From Gonatopus flavifemur (Eukaryota > Arthropoda > Insecta > Hymenoptera > Dryinidae): a stretch of 64,000 nt of DNA. The stretch spans positions 2,604,001 to 2,668,000 of the forward strand of contig JAFFJZ010000012.1 of the NCBI GenBank assembly GCA_018340375.1. The letters run 5' to 3'. The notes under the pieces are model-generated. The model was not told where the DNA came from. It worked only from the letters and a program-made list of their open reading frames with translations, and did no database searches. Shown here one piece after another: positions 33,769 to 46,271 of this stretch (its first letter is position 1; the number at the start of each line of letters is the position of its first letter). The position numbers were made by a program, and so were the translations under genes.

Positions 33769-34291
33769 TATGGAGTATCGCGATATGCGCCCGTTTTACT
33801 CAAATTTGAGTAATTTTCCCCTAGTTAATCCTTTCCGTGTACGAAAATGCAATATCATCGGTCACATGACAAAACCTAACAAGTCACTTTACAATTTCTT
33901 CATTTCGAAAGTTATATAATCGTTCGAAATGAATTCATCTGAATAGCTAAGGTTCGGATGGACGAACAATTACAGATAATTTGTGAGAGATCGCGATCAA
34001 AATCATTTATTATCATAAAAATAACAATTATTTGAAAACGCGACTCGTTACGTTTCATCATGCGACTGACGATGTTATTGGTAAGGATTGATTTTGTTTT
34101 CTACAAAACCTTGCTAATTGAAAAGTGAAGGTAAGTGATTATTAGGTATAATAATGTAAGTAAGAAAGGAAACAAATTTTCTTGATTTATGAATATTTTG
34201 GACCCCAACGGAACAAAATCAAAGACGACGGCAAAAACCCGGATTTGCATTGGCCAATACGAGATGGTTAAATTGTCTCAACTTGACTCGA
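33769..34291. other. unassigned unique sequence
   Basis: About 520 bp with no gene or repeat recognised. Confidence 0.5.
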
Positions 34292-34299
34292 ATCAAGAA

Positions 34300-35772
34300 C
34301 AGGGACGTCTTTGGGGGGTGGCTCAAGGGTCTATAGCCCAGGGCGGCAAATTTCAGGGGGCGGCAGAATTATAGAAATTTTTTTCCAGTTATCAAATTTC
34401 GTTCGAGCACAAAGGGAGCGGAGAATGTGAATTCAAGTATTTTATGTTAATATATTCACAGTATTTAAATCATTTACTCACTTGTTAAACACTTAAAAAT
34501 ATACAAATGTGTTGATAACTCAGATTAAGTATTTGATAATTGAACATGTAATCCATTTTATGGATATATTTACATGCTCTGAAGCGTTTTAAAAGCGACT
34601 ACAGGCTTCAAACTCTGAGTGTATCAAAATAAAACATTGGAATTTAAAGTGTATGTACGGAAGTTGGATGCATTCGAACACGATTTGTGCATGAACTCAT
34701 CAAACTGCCGTGTATGGTTGTTTGAACTGTTCTATTCCTTACCCTGGTTCAAGTGTCATAGCAATTCATAAGAAAATGTTCTTATTATGAAACACTATGG
34801 ATTTCGCAACACGATATTCATAAGTCAACCACAGAGTCCTATGAATTTCTGCTCATGAATGTATGTTCATGGGGATACATGATGAATCATAAACAGAAAT
34901 TCATAGGACTTCATGGTTTACTTATGAATATCCTGTTGCAAAATCCATAGTGTTTCATAATAAGAACATTTTCTTATGAATTGCTATGCGACGGAAATTC
35001 ACGGAAATAATTTACGTATCAATCTGCTGTCAAAGTTTTTTGAATTGATGAAAGTTTTTTTTAAATGAATGAATTTTCATCATGTATTTTTTATTTGATT
35101 CAAACAAATTTCTCCAGGTAGCAATTTAACCTTTTTCACAAGTTCGCATTTCCCTTTTCATCGGCAAGCATATCGTTATGATCTTTCCAACGGGAAGATT
35201 TTCCTGGAATTTTCCTGAAATACAATTTGTAAAATTTAATGTGCGACTTTTGGAAAGTTCATATTTTCTTTCTATTCTTTGTTAGGTATTCAGAATCTGT
35301 CATCAATTTTCAAGTAAAATTCAACAGAAATATGGACCGTTTTATCTTAATTACAAACTCCAGAAATATTCTCAAATTTTAAGAAATACTCTCAGATTTG
35401 AGGAAAAATTCTGAAATTTTTATTCAAAATCACTATTCGATCTTGGCACCTCTAGAGCTTTAATTCCGGTACCTCGGTGATCCTATACACTTATATAAAA
35501 GTTTCTGATCAGACGGATAAGTTTATTCAATAATTCCGATATTTTTTTCGATTAAGGAAATGTAGGTTACCAATAGTTTATAATGCTAAATGTTTAATCC
35601 TGTTGAATGTGTCAAAGTTTTATTAAATAATATATTGTTTCGAGTTATATGACATAGTTTCCAAATCACATGAATACACCTGAGAGAATGATTGAAAATA
35701 TTAATTCAGCTCAGGTTGGGGGCGGCGAAATATTATCAGCCCCTGGGCGGCGAAAACGTAAAGACGCCCCTG
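34300..35772. mobile_element. non-autonomous hAT-type element, 1473 bp, perfect 8-bp TSD
   Basis: Left end CAGGGACGTCTTTGG, right end inverted CAGGGGCGTCTTTACG. ATCAAGAA flanks both sides (34292-34299 and 35773-35780). Subterminal GCCCAGGGCGGC and, inverted, CGCCGCCCAGGGGC are GC-rich against an AT-rich core. A separate foldback lies inside at 34754-34991. No transposase remnant. Confidence 0.94.
34754..34991. mobile_element. near-perfect foldback, 238 bp, inside the hAT element
   Basis: TCATAGCAATTCATAAGAAA at the left is paired with the inverted GCATAGCAATTCATAAGAAA; pairing continues through ACACTATGGATTT and TCCTATGAATTTCTG to a loop near 34865. ATTCATA words are reiterated. Target duplication not determined. 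Confidence 0.8.
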
Positions 35773-35780
35773 ATCAAGAA

Positions 35781-38700
35781 CATTCCTGTGAGTGCCCCTG
35801 CTGTATGGGAAAAAAATGTCATCACAGAGTAGTTCATGGTTTACAAAAAAAAAGACAAAAAAAATTCCACCTCGATCGGCAGGAAATTCCAGATGACGGC
35901 CAAAAAAAAAATACTGATATGTAAAATCAGAACCCCGCATCGGAGAATCAAAAACAATTCCAAACGTTTATTTTCCCTCAAAAGCTCTCAACGCTCCGCA
36001 AAATTGAAGAACCATTCCTCATGACTTTTGAAATTGTTTATCTTTCGAGAAATCGCGAATTACCGTGATTTTATACGAAAATCAAGTGACTACGTAATCT
36101 CTCTCTCTCTCGTTCCACCAAAATCTCAACCGAAACTTTTAATTGAATTTCATCGAAATACATTTGCCGGTAAGTGACAAAAGTTGTGCGATGAGGTGAA
36201 TCCTGATATTCAAAATGCGTAATTCACCAGAGTAACTACTCGGTTTCTCTCGGATAAGGCGAAAACCAGCCTGCCGGGGTCATCGTTGGAGTAAATAATT
36301 TTCGATATAATAGAGGATAGAGCTTTCTCGTGTACGAAAAGAGGAAATATGACATTAGTGGGCATCGATCGATACAGTGATACCACCGTATTACTTATCA
36401 AAAAGAGAAAAGAGATTGAAATTTCGAAGAAACAAGAATAGTAGAGGAGAGAATCGAATTTTTCGATATCGTCGCGAAGCGAACAAGACTAACGAAATTC
36501 GAAACTCTCTATGAATTTATCAACGACGCCAAGATAAGTAAAGTATATCTAGAGATGTTTTTATAACGTCTCCTCTAAAATGTTGATAATGAATAACAGA
36601 TAACAGTATTGAAACTAAGTTCCTCCTTACGAATCGAATGCAAAGCACATGACGTAAGTATGTAAATAAGCTCACGCACGCACGCACGTAGAGTAGTTTC
36701 TGGGATCGAGACTAGATTTTAAAGAATTCTCCCAACAAAACTAACTCTCATTCTCTTCTTCGACCACTCCCCGTCTCTCCCTCCCCCCAACCGCCTCTTC
36801 TCTAGTCTTTTCCCTTTTCAGATCTGCCAACCGAACTTTTTCGTGGGCCTACGGACTTTTACGCGGCGCGAGAGCTCTGGTAGGTTAGGTACCCCTTTTT
36901 GCTTCATTGTACCTTCGTCGGTACGTTTTTGTGCACATCTTTCCCATTCCCGGCTTCTTTTCTCTCGTCTCCGCGTATACCCTATGCCCGAGAGCGTTCG
37001 CTTTTTCCTATTTTTTAACATTTTCTTTTCTTCAATGCCTTAAAATGCAAAAATAAACGAGACCTCGGCTTGCACGGCAATGGAATTGACCGTCGCGCCA
37101 TACGATCAACATTTTTTAGAATTCCCTCCCTTGGAGATAGAAAATAAATTTTTCTCTGAAAATACGAGAAAGGGAGAACTCGATCGAATCAGAGAGAAAT
37201 TTTTTTTTCTCCTTTTGATTAAAAATTCTGAGAAGTCTAGGTTCGAAGCGGTGCGTGGACAATACAAAAACGGCCATAGTCTCGGAGCCATCGTCTCTGC
37301 CCGTTCGTTTCTGTCCGTCTCTCTTCTTTACTCTTATTCGTCCCTCGTGGAGTCTGCCTCCCTTCCTCTCTTTCACCTCCTCTCTCTCTCTCTCTCTCTG
37401 TTACTCTTGTCCCCCTTCTCTTCTGCCCTCCCCTCCTCGTCCATCTCTTTTCCCTGTGTCTCAGCTTTATCTCTCTCTTTCCTCTTCTCTCTCTCTTTCT
37501 CTCACCTCATCCACAGCCGTCCTCGTTTCACCCACGGCCGAACGATCAAGTATTGACCGAATCCACTTTGAAAATCCTCGCTTTGAATATTTCGAAAAAT
37601 TTCTTTTTCCCCGCATCAACTAAAATACCGAACTGGTCAAGCTTTTCCCAAAAATTTATTATGAAAATTGTATTTGAGAATCTTGGAAACGTCATCTAAA
37701 TCCTCGTGGATCAAATTCAATGGTCGGACAAAATTTTTCTGGCTAGTCGTCGTCGTCGTCGTCGTCGTCGGTTACTCCGGGTCTCTCTCTCTCTCTCTAC
37801 ACCGCGTAAATACCAACCTGGTGAGATATTGACCAGGTCGAAGGCGTAAAAGATGAATCCACGACGTATCATTTGCGTATCTATGGTCTAAAATTACGCG
37901 ATATGAGGAAAGTATCCACGAAAGTACAGTCGAATGTTAAAGAATAGCTGAAAGTCGAAAGAAATGTTTGCTTCAGCGAAATCGGAAACCAACGGAATGG
38001 ACAAAATTTCCTCGACCGATAGAAGCGTCCCTCTTGCTCTGGGTTTCTCTGTCTCCCTGTCGGTGCCTAGGATCAACTATTGACCTGATCTGCCTCAAAA
38101 GATAGTATTTCGTTTAGCCTCCGTTGAGAATAATAATTATGAAAAGTATCGAATATACGTAAAGTAAGGTTCATATTGTCCCAGTTTGATGCTTTTACGA
38201 TCTGAAAAACGAAGAAATTCGTCAAAATTCTGTGGGAATACGTTGGACGCGAGGGACTAAATTTTACAGGCTATTCTTTATCTCTCGTTCGCCCGATAGC
38301 GTATACTCTCTCGCTCCCTCAGACAACGTCCCACCCTCGCTATCCCTTCTTCCATTCTCACATACATACGCACACACCCTCTTATACGAGCTCATGCAAG
38401 GATACACTCGTACAGTCTCTCTACACGTTCCCTCCCTCGCTTCTACTCCCACTGCCGGTCGCTTTATTCGTCGTGAAACTTTTTATGTTGTATATATTAA
38501 AGGGAACGTATCAACCTCTTTTCCGTTAAAGCGGATATTTTCAAATTAATGGTGATTCGACTTTAAAGATAATTCCGAAGCGCAAAATGCAGGTGCTTAT
38601 AGGTGCGCGTGCGTGCATGCGTGTACGTACACACGCGTGATGTACCGAGGATGCAAGCGTACCGCCAAAACAACGGAAAGCGGTCTTTTTCATTACTACC

Positions 38701-39798
38701 TACTACCTGCGTGGCAGGACCTTAAGGGCTGGCAGGTGAAAGTGTGCCCCATCGAGCGGCCAAGAAAGTACCCTACACGTATACACGCATTTTTTTCTTT
38801 TCCGCCTTCCCCTGTCACTCCGCCCCATTTTTTTATCTCTCCTCTCTTCTGGCCCTCTTTCTCTCCTACTTATACGCTCTATCCTACCAACAACCGCGTG
38901 TATTGTTTTTTTTTGTTGTTGTTGTTTCTGCTGAGCGATCAGGAACATGTGGTGCGGAGGTTAGCGAGTTTTGCGCTCGTTACTCCGTTACGTTTACTTT
39001 TGTACCGACCACGCAACTGTTCCCTGATTGGCACCTTAACTCGAACAATAATAATGGTGATGAATAATAATGATAATAATGAGATGATGTACCATGTCCG
39101 CCTTTGGAAGGAGCAGTTTATTTCCTAATGCTAGGTGTTGGAAGTGGACTCCCATCCTTACGTATTCGAGGGTGTATATTTTGGTATTGTTGTTTTGGAC
39201 AGCTACTATGGATTCCGTGAAAAGAAATTAGTCAACGCGGTAGTATTTTCTTCGGATATAGCGAGTTCTTTTTTTCTTTTAATCACTTTTTATCCAAGAT
39301 CGACATTTCGCTTGTGTATTCCACAGTCATGTTAATGTTATGCTAAAGTAATCATATTTGTAAAGTGCTTGCTGCACCAATAATAAATGTTTTTCAATCC
39401 AGTTATTTCTGTGACTTGATGTGTACATGAAAAAACTTCTCGAGATAGCTAACTCTTTGTTGTAACAGCTGAGCATATTGATGCAACGGAATAGAAGTTT
39501 TCATCACCAGTCTGTACGTTAGGAAAGTTTCTTATCTGATCGCACGTCCATGATCCTTTTGATAATAATGAAAATACTATCATAGGATTACTATCATAAG
39601 ACACGCGTAATAAGCTTGAAACATCCACATTGAATTATTAGTCTTGATTTTCCATACAGCCTTCCTGAGATAATTCTTAGTCCTAACAGCCCTGAAGCTC
39701 CTTGGATGTTTCAAAAACGTTCTGAGGATTCTTCAACGCGTTTGGACGTTCTTAGAACGTTTTAAAAACTTCCGAAAGTTTTGAGGAAAAGAACTATG
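35781..39798. other. transposon-poor, GC-richer, pyrimidine-rich island
   Basis: No terminal inverted repeats or dispersed-repeat copies are visible in about 4 kb. The sequence alternates CT-rich runs (37320-37510), (CT)n at 37381-37399 and 37782-37799, (GTC)n at 37746-37771, ACGC repeats at about 36672-36690 and CG-containing stretches such as GTGCGTGCATGCGTGTACGT at 38610. Open frames such as plus 38613-39128 (171 codons) and 37080-37556 are low-complexity and I do not accept them as genes. It may be a promoter, UTR or intron of an unseen host gene. Confidence 0.4.
37746..37771 (+). repeat. (GTC)n microsatellite
   Basis: Nearly nine GTC units, followed closely by (CT)n at 37782-37799. Confidence 0.95.
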
Positions 39799-39934
39799 CA
39801 CGGAAAAAAATGTATGGTTATGGTACACTAGAATTTGGTTTCTACAACCAAATACGTTGGGCTATATTTGGCTCAGCCAAATGCTTGGTTGTGAGAACCA
39901 AATAAGATAGTATACGCTCACTTAGTTCAAGGTA

Positions 39935-41465
39935 CACGGAGAAAAAAGATCATGGAATGATCGCTAGAAAAGATAGTAAACTGGTGACAACTACGAATTT
40001 CTGTGCACAGTCGCTAACAGGAACGAGTAATGGTTCCTATTTTGGTATATTAAAATACACTGAGAAAAAAAAGTCATTACATCAAAGAAATACATTTTTT
40101 TGAATCTAGCCCTCATTGAACTGAATACATGTCCTTTCAAACAATGATGATTCGATAGAAATAATGAATTCTTTCGTTAAATGAAAGATATTATTTTATT
40201 GAATTCAGTTTCCTCCAATCCAAGAAACATTTTATTGACACATAGATTAATTCTTTGGATTAGTCAGACCGCGAAGTGCAAGGCATGATTCTAATTTCAT
40301 TCACAAACGATTGAAAATTCAATAACTTATTTCTTCAATTTTATTACGTCACGTTTTGTAGGAAAAGCTCGAATTTTCAATTCAAGGTGTACAAATTTGT
40401 TAATAACAACGTTTTCGAATCAATACTATACTGCTTGGAATGAAAGTAATATTTGGTAAGCATGATTTTGTATTTCTTCAAATCCACAGAATGATTTTTA
40501 TATTCAAATGATTTCATTCATCGATATGAAAGTATGTGCAATTGATTCTAAAGAAAATTCAGTAAGATAAAGAAATGGATTTTCGAAATCACGTTACGTT
40601 TTAGTTACTCAGACGACTTTCGGTTGGTTCTCGCAAGGTGTAGTCACTTTCTCACAAGTTCTCTTTCGACAGTATGGTTTGTATATAAAGAATCAATCAC
40701 TCTGTCTTCTTAGTAAGTATTACTTCATCCAAATCAATATTTCTTTCAGATTATGGCATTGAATTACAGGTCCCGCATGGAGTGATAGGCACTATTCGCC
40801 TAACAGACGGCATGACTGAACGATCAATGAAGTCTCATTTGATCCAAAGTGCTCAGAATTCCCGGTTATCGACAGATTAAAGGAACACCAGAGTGGACTA
40901 TGAAAGCTTTACAAGTGTGATAATTTTTTTTTACAGAAAAAATCTGATATTGTGCTCAATGACTTCTGAAACATCATTTATTGAATCAGGATGGAATTCA
41001 CGAAGTCAAAAAAGAACATCTTGAAGTTGATGATTTATTTCGATGGATTGAAAATTTTCCTAATTGATTCAAAAACTTTCTTTTTTGAATGTTTGAGTGG
41101 TTTCATTCCTCCGAAGAAATAATTAATTGAATCAGAGTAGGTTTATTTTCACTGAAGAAAGGGTATTTGATTCAAAGAAATGTTTCTTCAGGCTCAAGAA
41201 TTTCAGATTTGAATACATTGTTTGCATGAATACTCAGATTGATAAGTCCCATGAAATGATTTCATTGTCACTATTGGATGAATTCATTTCCTTGGCCGGA
41301 GGAAATATTCATTACGGTCATGACTTTTTTTTCTCAGTGTACAATATAGTATACCAAAATAGGAATCATTACTCGTCTCTGTTAGCGACTGTGCACAGAA
41401 ATTCGTAGTTTTCACCAGTTCACTATCTTTCCTAGCGATCATTCCATGATCTTTTTTTCCCCGTG
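39935..41465. mobile_element. CAC-group foldback, second layer, TSD TA
   Basis: Left CACGGAGAAAAAAGATCATG, right inverted CACGGGGAAAAAAAGATCAT; TA on both sides. Arms pair almost perfectly over about 120 bp (GGAATGATCGCTAGAAAAGA with its complement; TGTGCACAGTCGCTAACAG). The third-layer element sits at the hairpin centre. Confidence 0.92.
40058..41339. mobile_element. CAC-group element, 1282 bp, third layer, TSD TA
   Basis: Left CACTGAGAAAAAAAAGTCAT, right inverted CACTGAGAAAAAAAAGTCAT, identical for the first 20 bp; TA on both sides. The core is not a simple palindrome: TTCATT/AATGAA words are scattered, and a TATATAAAG followed by a purine-rich patch near 40680-40700 resembles a TATA box. 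The longest plus frame (41127-41408) has no domain. Confidence 0.9.
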
Positions 41466-41639
41466 TACAACTTCCAGTTGGTTATGGAAACCAAACGCTT
41501 TTAGAGGCATTCATTCACCCTCGAGCATTTGGTTGTGGCGACTAAACGAGTGGTGATGAGATTCCGCAGCAAAACCTTAATGTTTCGCTTTTTTTCATAT
41601 ATAAATGTTGATGAATAATGAATCAGAAAAAAAAGAAGT

Positions 41640-42035
41640 GAAAGTATTTTTTCACGTTGAAATAAAAAAAATTTTTCAACGTGATTTCGGCTGATGATAG
41701 AAACTTCACAGGGATCGAAGACACAATCGTGAAGTGTTGATCAAATTGATCGTGTCGAAACCGAGATTCGAACCTGCCTACACGGAAAAAAATTAACTGT
41801 TAATTTTACCAGAATTCCGGTTACTATATGGACAGCAAGGAATATCTGTGACTTTTACTGGAATTCTTGTTAAATTTGCCGGAGACTTGATTCTTTTAAC
41901 TAGAATTCCGGTTATAATAGCAGTAATTCTTGCTGTCCATATATTAATCGGAGTATTTTTTTCCGTGTACCTCTACCTAATTCTACCTATTTAGAGCCTA
42001 ACACCCTAACCAAGCGCCTATACTACCGTGTATGA
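41640..42035 (-). mobile_element. tRNA-derived SINE-like copy, split by a MITE
   Basis: On the minus strand an A-box-like GGCGCTTGGTTAGGG (about 42010) is followed by GGTTAGGGTGTTAGG and, after the inserted MITE, a B box GGTTCGAATCT (41774-41764). Taking out the MITE and one TA rejoins GTAGAGG-TA-GGCAGGTTCG, agreeing with the 19135 copy. A T-rich tail is at the far end near 41660. Confidence 0.65.
41781..41967. mobile_element. CAC-group MITE, 187 bp, inserted in the SINE, TSD TA
   Basis: Left CACGGAAAAAAATTAACTGT, right inverted CACGGAAAAAAATACTCCGA; TA on both sides. The core pairs ATATGGACAGCAAG with its complement and repeats CCAGAATTCCGG/CCGGAATTCT. Confidence 0.92.
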
Positions 42036-42267
42036 TTGTTGTGCATAATATAACACAGGTCTACAATGATTTTGGTGCCGCTAAAACTAAAGCAGATTGT
42101 GAGTATATTTGATACCCTGACTCTGGAAATATACTTATTTTTTTAATGCTACGTGTAGTTTTCAAGAAATCGCAGGTGTAAAATAAAATGAAAATGCACG
42201 ATTTTGAAACGTTTTATTCAATTATTCCACACTTCAACAACATTTTATCAAATTATCCTTCAAATTA

Positions 42268-42483
42268 TCTCAAAATATGAGTCATTCTCTTCCAAATGCG
42301 ATTAGGTTTGTTCAAATATCTTTTTTTTCTCTGAGATACGACAGTTTGAAAATTGTGTTATTTCACCTATTCACTAAATCCATGAACACACAAATTTCAA
42401 ATTGTCGTGTCACAGTAAAAAAAAAGATATTCGAGCAAACTCAACGGCATTCGGAAGGGGATGGATTATATTTTGAGGTGCAT
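42268..42483. repeat. foldback, about 216 bp
   Basis: CTCAAAATATGAGTCATTCT near the left pairs with the inverted CTCAAAATATAATCCATCCC, and GTTCAAATATCTTTTTTTTC with inverted GCTCGAATATCTTTTTTTTT. Ends not defined. Confidence 0.6.
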
Positions 42484-43863
42484 CTACTAGTTTCATGAGA
42501 AAAAATTACATTCTGACGTCACGTAATCTCAAATATGTCGAAAAACGGTGTTTTTCACACTTGGACGTTGAAATATCTCAAAAAACCACACGTAATGATG
42601 CAATTTTGAAGCCAGATTCGGATTCAGCGCGCCAAAATACTTCGGGAAAGTATGATACAGTTGTTGCACCAAACAAAAAGTTCTATTTTGTAGACCTGTG
42701 TAATATATGTCGCGCAAAAAAATCAGAATCTCAAGTGATGATTTCGTTTCATTGAATATTACACTTCGTGATGCATAGTTTCTGGTGAAAAATAATTCTT
42801 CAAACTCCAACATTGAGACTTGGATCGTTTTTGTATAATTATTACGTTCAACAAAATGTGTGAAATGAAGTTGAAATTAAGTTGAAACAGAAACCACAAA
42901 CGGCACAAACAGTTGAGCCAATGAAATGTTTGTATCGAGGAATGTTGCTTCGGAATAATCATGAACACGTTGATTTTCTATGTGCAATTACAAATCAAAT
43001 TCATTCAGGTTTCTTAAAAGAACTCAGGGTATAAAAATACAAAGACAGGTTTTCTTTCACATTTTCCATAAATTATATTCATGAATACAAATTTTTAATT
43101 CACAAAGAAGTATATTCCAGCTTTACTTTTCTCATGTAAGGTGATAATGTTGGTTTAGAAATATTCAAAATCAAATTAGAATATTCGAATGATTGCAATC
43201 AGAACTACACTATAATTCAATTAGGTATGTAACTCACGCAGGAATCTTCTCAGATCTTAACAAATATTCACAGATTTTAAGAAATATTCTCGAATTTTCT
43301 ATTAAAGATTACTGTATTCTCGAACTGCATTTTTCTCCGTGTACATTTTATCTCGGAAAAAGTTTAAGAAAACGTCTAGGAAATTTTTCCTACGGGATGT
43401 CTTCTTTATTTCTAATCAAATTTATAAAAACAGCTGGAAATCTCATAAATGAATCCATATTGAGATGACGAAATTGTTTTGGTTACTATAACCAACCATT
43501 TGGTTATCATAACCGAACAAGTCTTACCATATTATATTATATCAACATCATAACCGAATCTATCGAGATGTAGTGACCATATAAAGTTGTGTCGCCTAAA
43601 CGAATAGTTCTCACAACCAACCCCACTCAATAGCCAATTGTTTTTAGTTATCCTAACTATATCATTTTTTTCCGTGTGTATCTAAAACCGGTGATCAAGA
43701 CTTAATCCACTTCTTCGACCATACCAATTCCTTAATATTCCATTCAAGATTACAATACAGACTCTGAAGATCACAAAAATCGACATTTATCCACCCCAAT
43801 TTTCGCCGTATTCAAGAATCACCAACATCCTCTCCATATTGTTTTATGATGTATTCTGAATTA

Positions 43864-44119
43864 CACTGTGAAAAATAATTGTGGAATTTTCCCCCAAAAA
43901 ATGGTGGCAGCAAAGTTCCTCCACAAATGGGGAATTTTCCCACACCATCATTTGGTGGACTTTCCCTTCATTTATGGTGGATTCAATACCCAAAAAACGA
44001 AATAATTCCTCAAAGTGGTGAAAAAATCCCTCATTTTTGATGGAAAAACAATTCCCCCACAATTAGGGGACGAAATCTACCAACAGTGTACAGAAAAACT
44101 CCCCACATTTTTCACAGTG
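43864..44119. mobile_element. CAC-group MITE, 256 bp, TGGTGG-motif core
   Basis: Left CACTGTGAAAAATAATTGTG, right inverted CACTGTGAAAAATGTGGGGA; TA on both sides. The interior repeats GGAATTTTCCC, TTGGTGGA and CCCACAA words in both orientations. Confidence 0.88.
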
Positions 44120-44323
44120 TAGAAGATTTGGGAACAGCTATTGGAGATGGGCGATCTGAAAAGAATTGATTCTGTTTTACGCAATTTTTATATAATTTTG
44201 ATGGAAATTCGATAAAAATTGTATTGAAAAAAAAATCGATTTTTTGTGATTTTTTTCAAAAGGGAGAAAAAGAAATCAACCCATTGAACTTCGAAGTACC
44301 TTTTTGTATACGTTGAAAGGATA

Positions 44324-44813
44324 TACCGGGTGTTTCATAATTCGCTGAAAACACTTCAGAGGCGTTATTCTGCAATGCAATTTTCCGTTTGGAATAAATT
44401 TTCTGGAGGCTTACATTCTACATTCTTGAGCTCAACACCATTCTCTAAGTTGGAAAACGCCGGTTCTCTGAGGAAAAAATTCAACTATCCATATCATTCT
44501 TTGTTTTAAAGCTAGAGCGATTTGAAATTTGATGGCTTCTAGCCAATCAGAATTCAGCAACTTTAAATTACTATAGCTCCGAAAGATAGTTGAGTTTTGT
44601 CTCCACAGCGCTTTCCAACTTGGAGAATGATGTTAAGCTCAAGAATGTAGAACACAATGCTTTTCAGTTATTTGAATTTGAAAGAAAATCTAAAAATGTT
44701 CATAGCTCAAAAACTAAGTCTCCAGAAAATGTTTTCCAAACGCGAAATTATTGCATTTTGGCTGCAGAATAACGCCTCTGGAGTATTTTCGGTGAACTAT
44801 GAAACACCCTGCA
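44324..44813. mobile_element. TA-target foldback, 490 bp (GGGTGTTTCATA ends)
   Basis: Left TACCGGGTGTTTCATAATTC, right inverted TGCAGGGTGTTTCATAGTTC, with TA outside each end. Arms pair over about 200 bp (AGGCGTTATTCTGC, GCTCAACACCATTCT). Ends resemble those of the 28603 foldback, so the same mobilising system is likely. Confidence 0.82.
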
Positions 44814-46271
44814 TAGGACATATTCTAAAAGAAATTTAGAACCATACAAAAAAAATGAACACTCAATTTTTAAATAAAGAAATTCCAGTGGAAGAATTTT
44901 CAAAATTATACATAATTCATGTATAAATGCATTTTATGTATAAATTATATCGGGAACGTGCCATTTGATTCAGCATTCTTTTTGTAGAACTAATTTTTTG
45001 GTGAAAGCTGACCCTCGAAATAAGCCTTGACTACGTAAAAAATTGGTTCCCTAATTGAAACAATGAATTACAACAGATTTATAAGTCTGTTCCATGAACG
45101 TCTTACCGTTGCAGACTTCATTCGGTGGGGAAGATTCAGTTCGTAATCCTCGACTAAATAAAAAAAAAGGAGGAAAAATCGTGGAATTGTAACTTTCTTG
45201 GTTAAAAAAAAATTCCTCTGTGAAATCTCTCAGAAACTTTCTATATTTTGGGACATTTTTCTCAAGAATTCAGAGTGAATTCGAAATAATTCAGACCACG
45301 AAGTTGCCAACTTGTCAGACATCGATGCATTCTGCATCTCTTCGAGTTTCTTGAAATCTCTCTGAATGTTTTTGATTGAGTTTTGAAAATTCGTCGGAAT
45401 CTTCCTAGATTTCTCGGAATTCTTGGGGATATCATTTATTTGAAGTTCAAAGCTGTGTCTGAATTCTTCAGAATCCCTCCAAATATCCCTGAATCACTTG
45501 GAATTTCATTAATTTAGATTTCGAAGCTTCTTCTAAATTTTTCTAAATCTGTCTGAATTCCTCGAAATTCCATTCATTGTGATTCCAGAGCTTTACCCGA
45601 ATTTGTATGAACTTCCCTGAATTTTTCTGAATCTTTCTAAATCCGTATGAATCCCCTAGAATTGTACTCATGTAGATGTCTACCTACATCAAAATCAAAT
45701 TTTCCTGAAGAAGCTTTGAATTCATGGTGATTCTTCTGAATCATTCACCCTGAGTTCCAAATTTTGACCGTCCATAAATTACGTAACGCTTTTTCCTGTC
45801 GTTCCTTGTCGCCCTAACTTCAGACACGATGAAGAAGATACAGAAGGGAACAGCAAATAGCGTTACGTAATTTATGAACGGTCTCCAATGCCTTATTTAT
45901 CATTCAAATCTCAGATGAGTTATCTTTTCACGTGATGATTATTTAGAATTAAAAAATCATATTTTGATAAAATAATTTGATGATTTTTATTCGAATTTGA
46001 ATCATAAATAAAATTGTCAGGGATCCGAGAAGATTGAGGAATATTCCGAAAAATCTGAATTGGAGAAAGAATGTTGGAACTGAGTTTGACTGATTAAAAA
46101 AAAAAAACATGTACAAGTTCAAAATTGAAAGAGAATGAAATTGAGTGAAGTTTCTCGGCCAAAATTTCAAAGAAATTCAGGGAGTTTGAGAAAAATTCAA
46201 AGGCAGGTGGATAGATCAAAATTGTGCATTGAACTTTGAATTCAAGGAGAGTCAGTGTAATTCTCCATCAA
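44814..46271. other. AT-rich sequence with a degenerate tandem repeat at about 45360-45700
   Basis: Within 45360-45700 words such as CTGAATTCCTCGAAATTCC, GGAATTTCATTAATTTAGATT and TTCGAAGCTTCTTC recur with a loose period near 65-80 bp. Otherwise nothing recognised apart from the foldback at 45766. Confidence 0.4.
45766..45883. mobile_element. foldback with GACCGTYCATAAATTACGTA ends, 118 bp
   Basis: Left GACCGTCCATAAATTACGTA, right inverted GACCGTTCATAAATTACGTA, then AACGCT-TTT in both arms. I have the impression that this terminal word is common in arthropod genomes. No clean duplication seen. Confidence 0.8.

Larger units (their letters stand above)
39799..43676. mobile_element. CAC-group element with AACCAAAT-motif arms, outermost layer of a nest, TSD TG
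   Basis: Left end CACGGAAAAAAATGTATGGT, right end inverted CACGGAAAAAAATGATATAG; TG on both sides (39797-39798 and 43677-43678). Both arms reiterate ATTTGGTT/AACCAAAT (for example GGTTTCTACAACCAAAT and GGTTATCATAACCGAA). The large size is due to later insertions: a 1.5-kb foldback, a SINE-like copy with its own MITE, and a foldback at 42268. Pairing of these two ends across 3.9 kb is supported by the shared arm motif and matching flanks. Confidence 0.7.

Noticed and set aside
37080..37556. 158-codon plus-strand open frame
   Set aside because: Created by CT-rich runs that read as Ser/Leu/Phe; several frames are open at once.
38613..39128. 171-codon plus-strand open frame
   Set aside because: Low-complexity Ser/Pro/Leu-rich translation of pyrimidine-rich DNA, overlapping frames on the other strand, no domain, no splice or start context.
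39664..39790. GAACGTT/AACGTTC words resembling the 16770 element
   Set aside because: No terminal repeats or second arm could be identified; only motif similarity.
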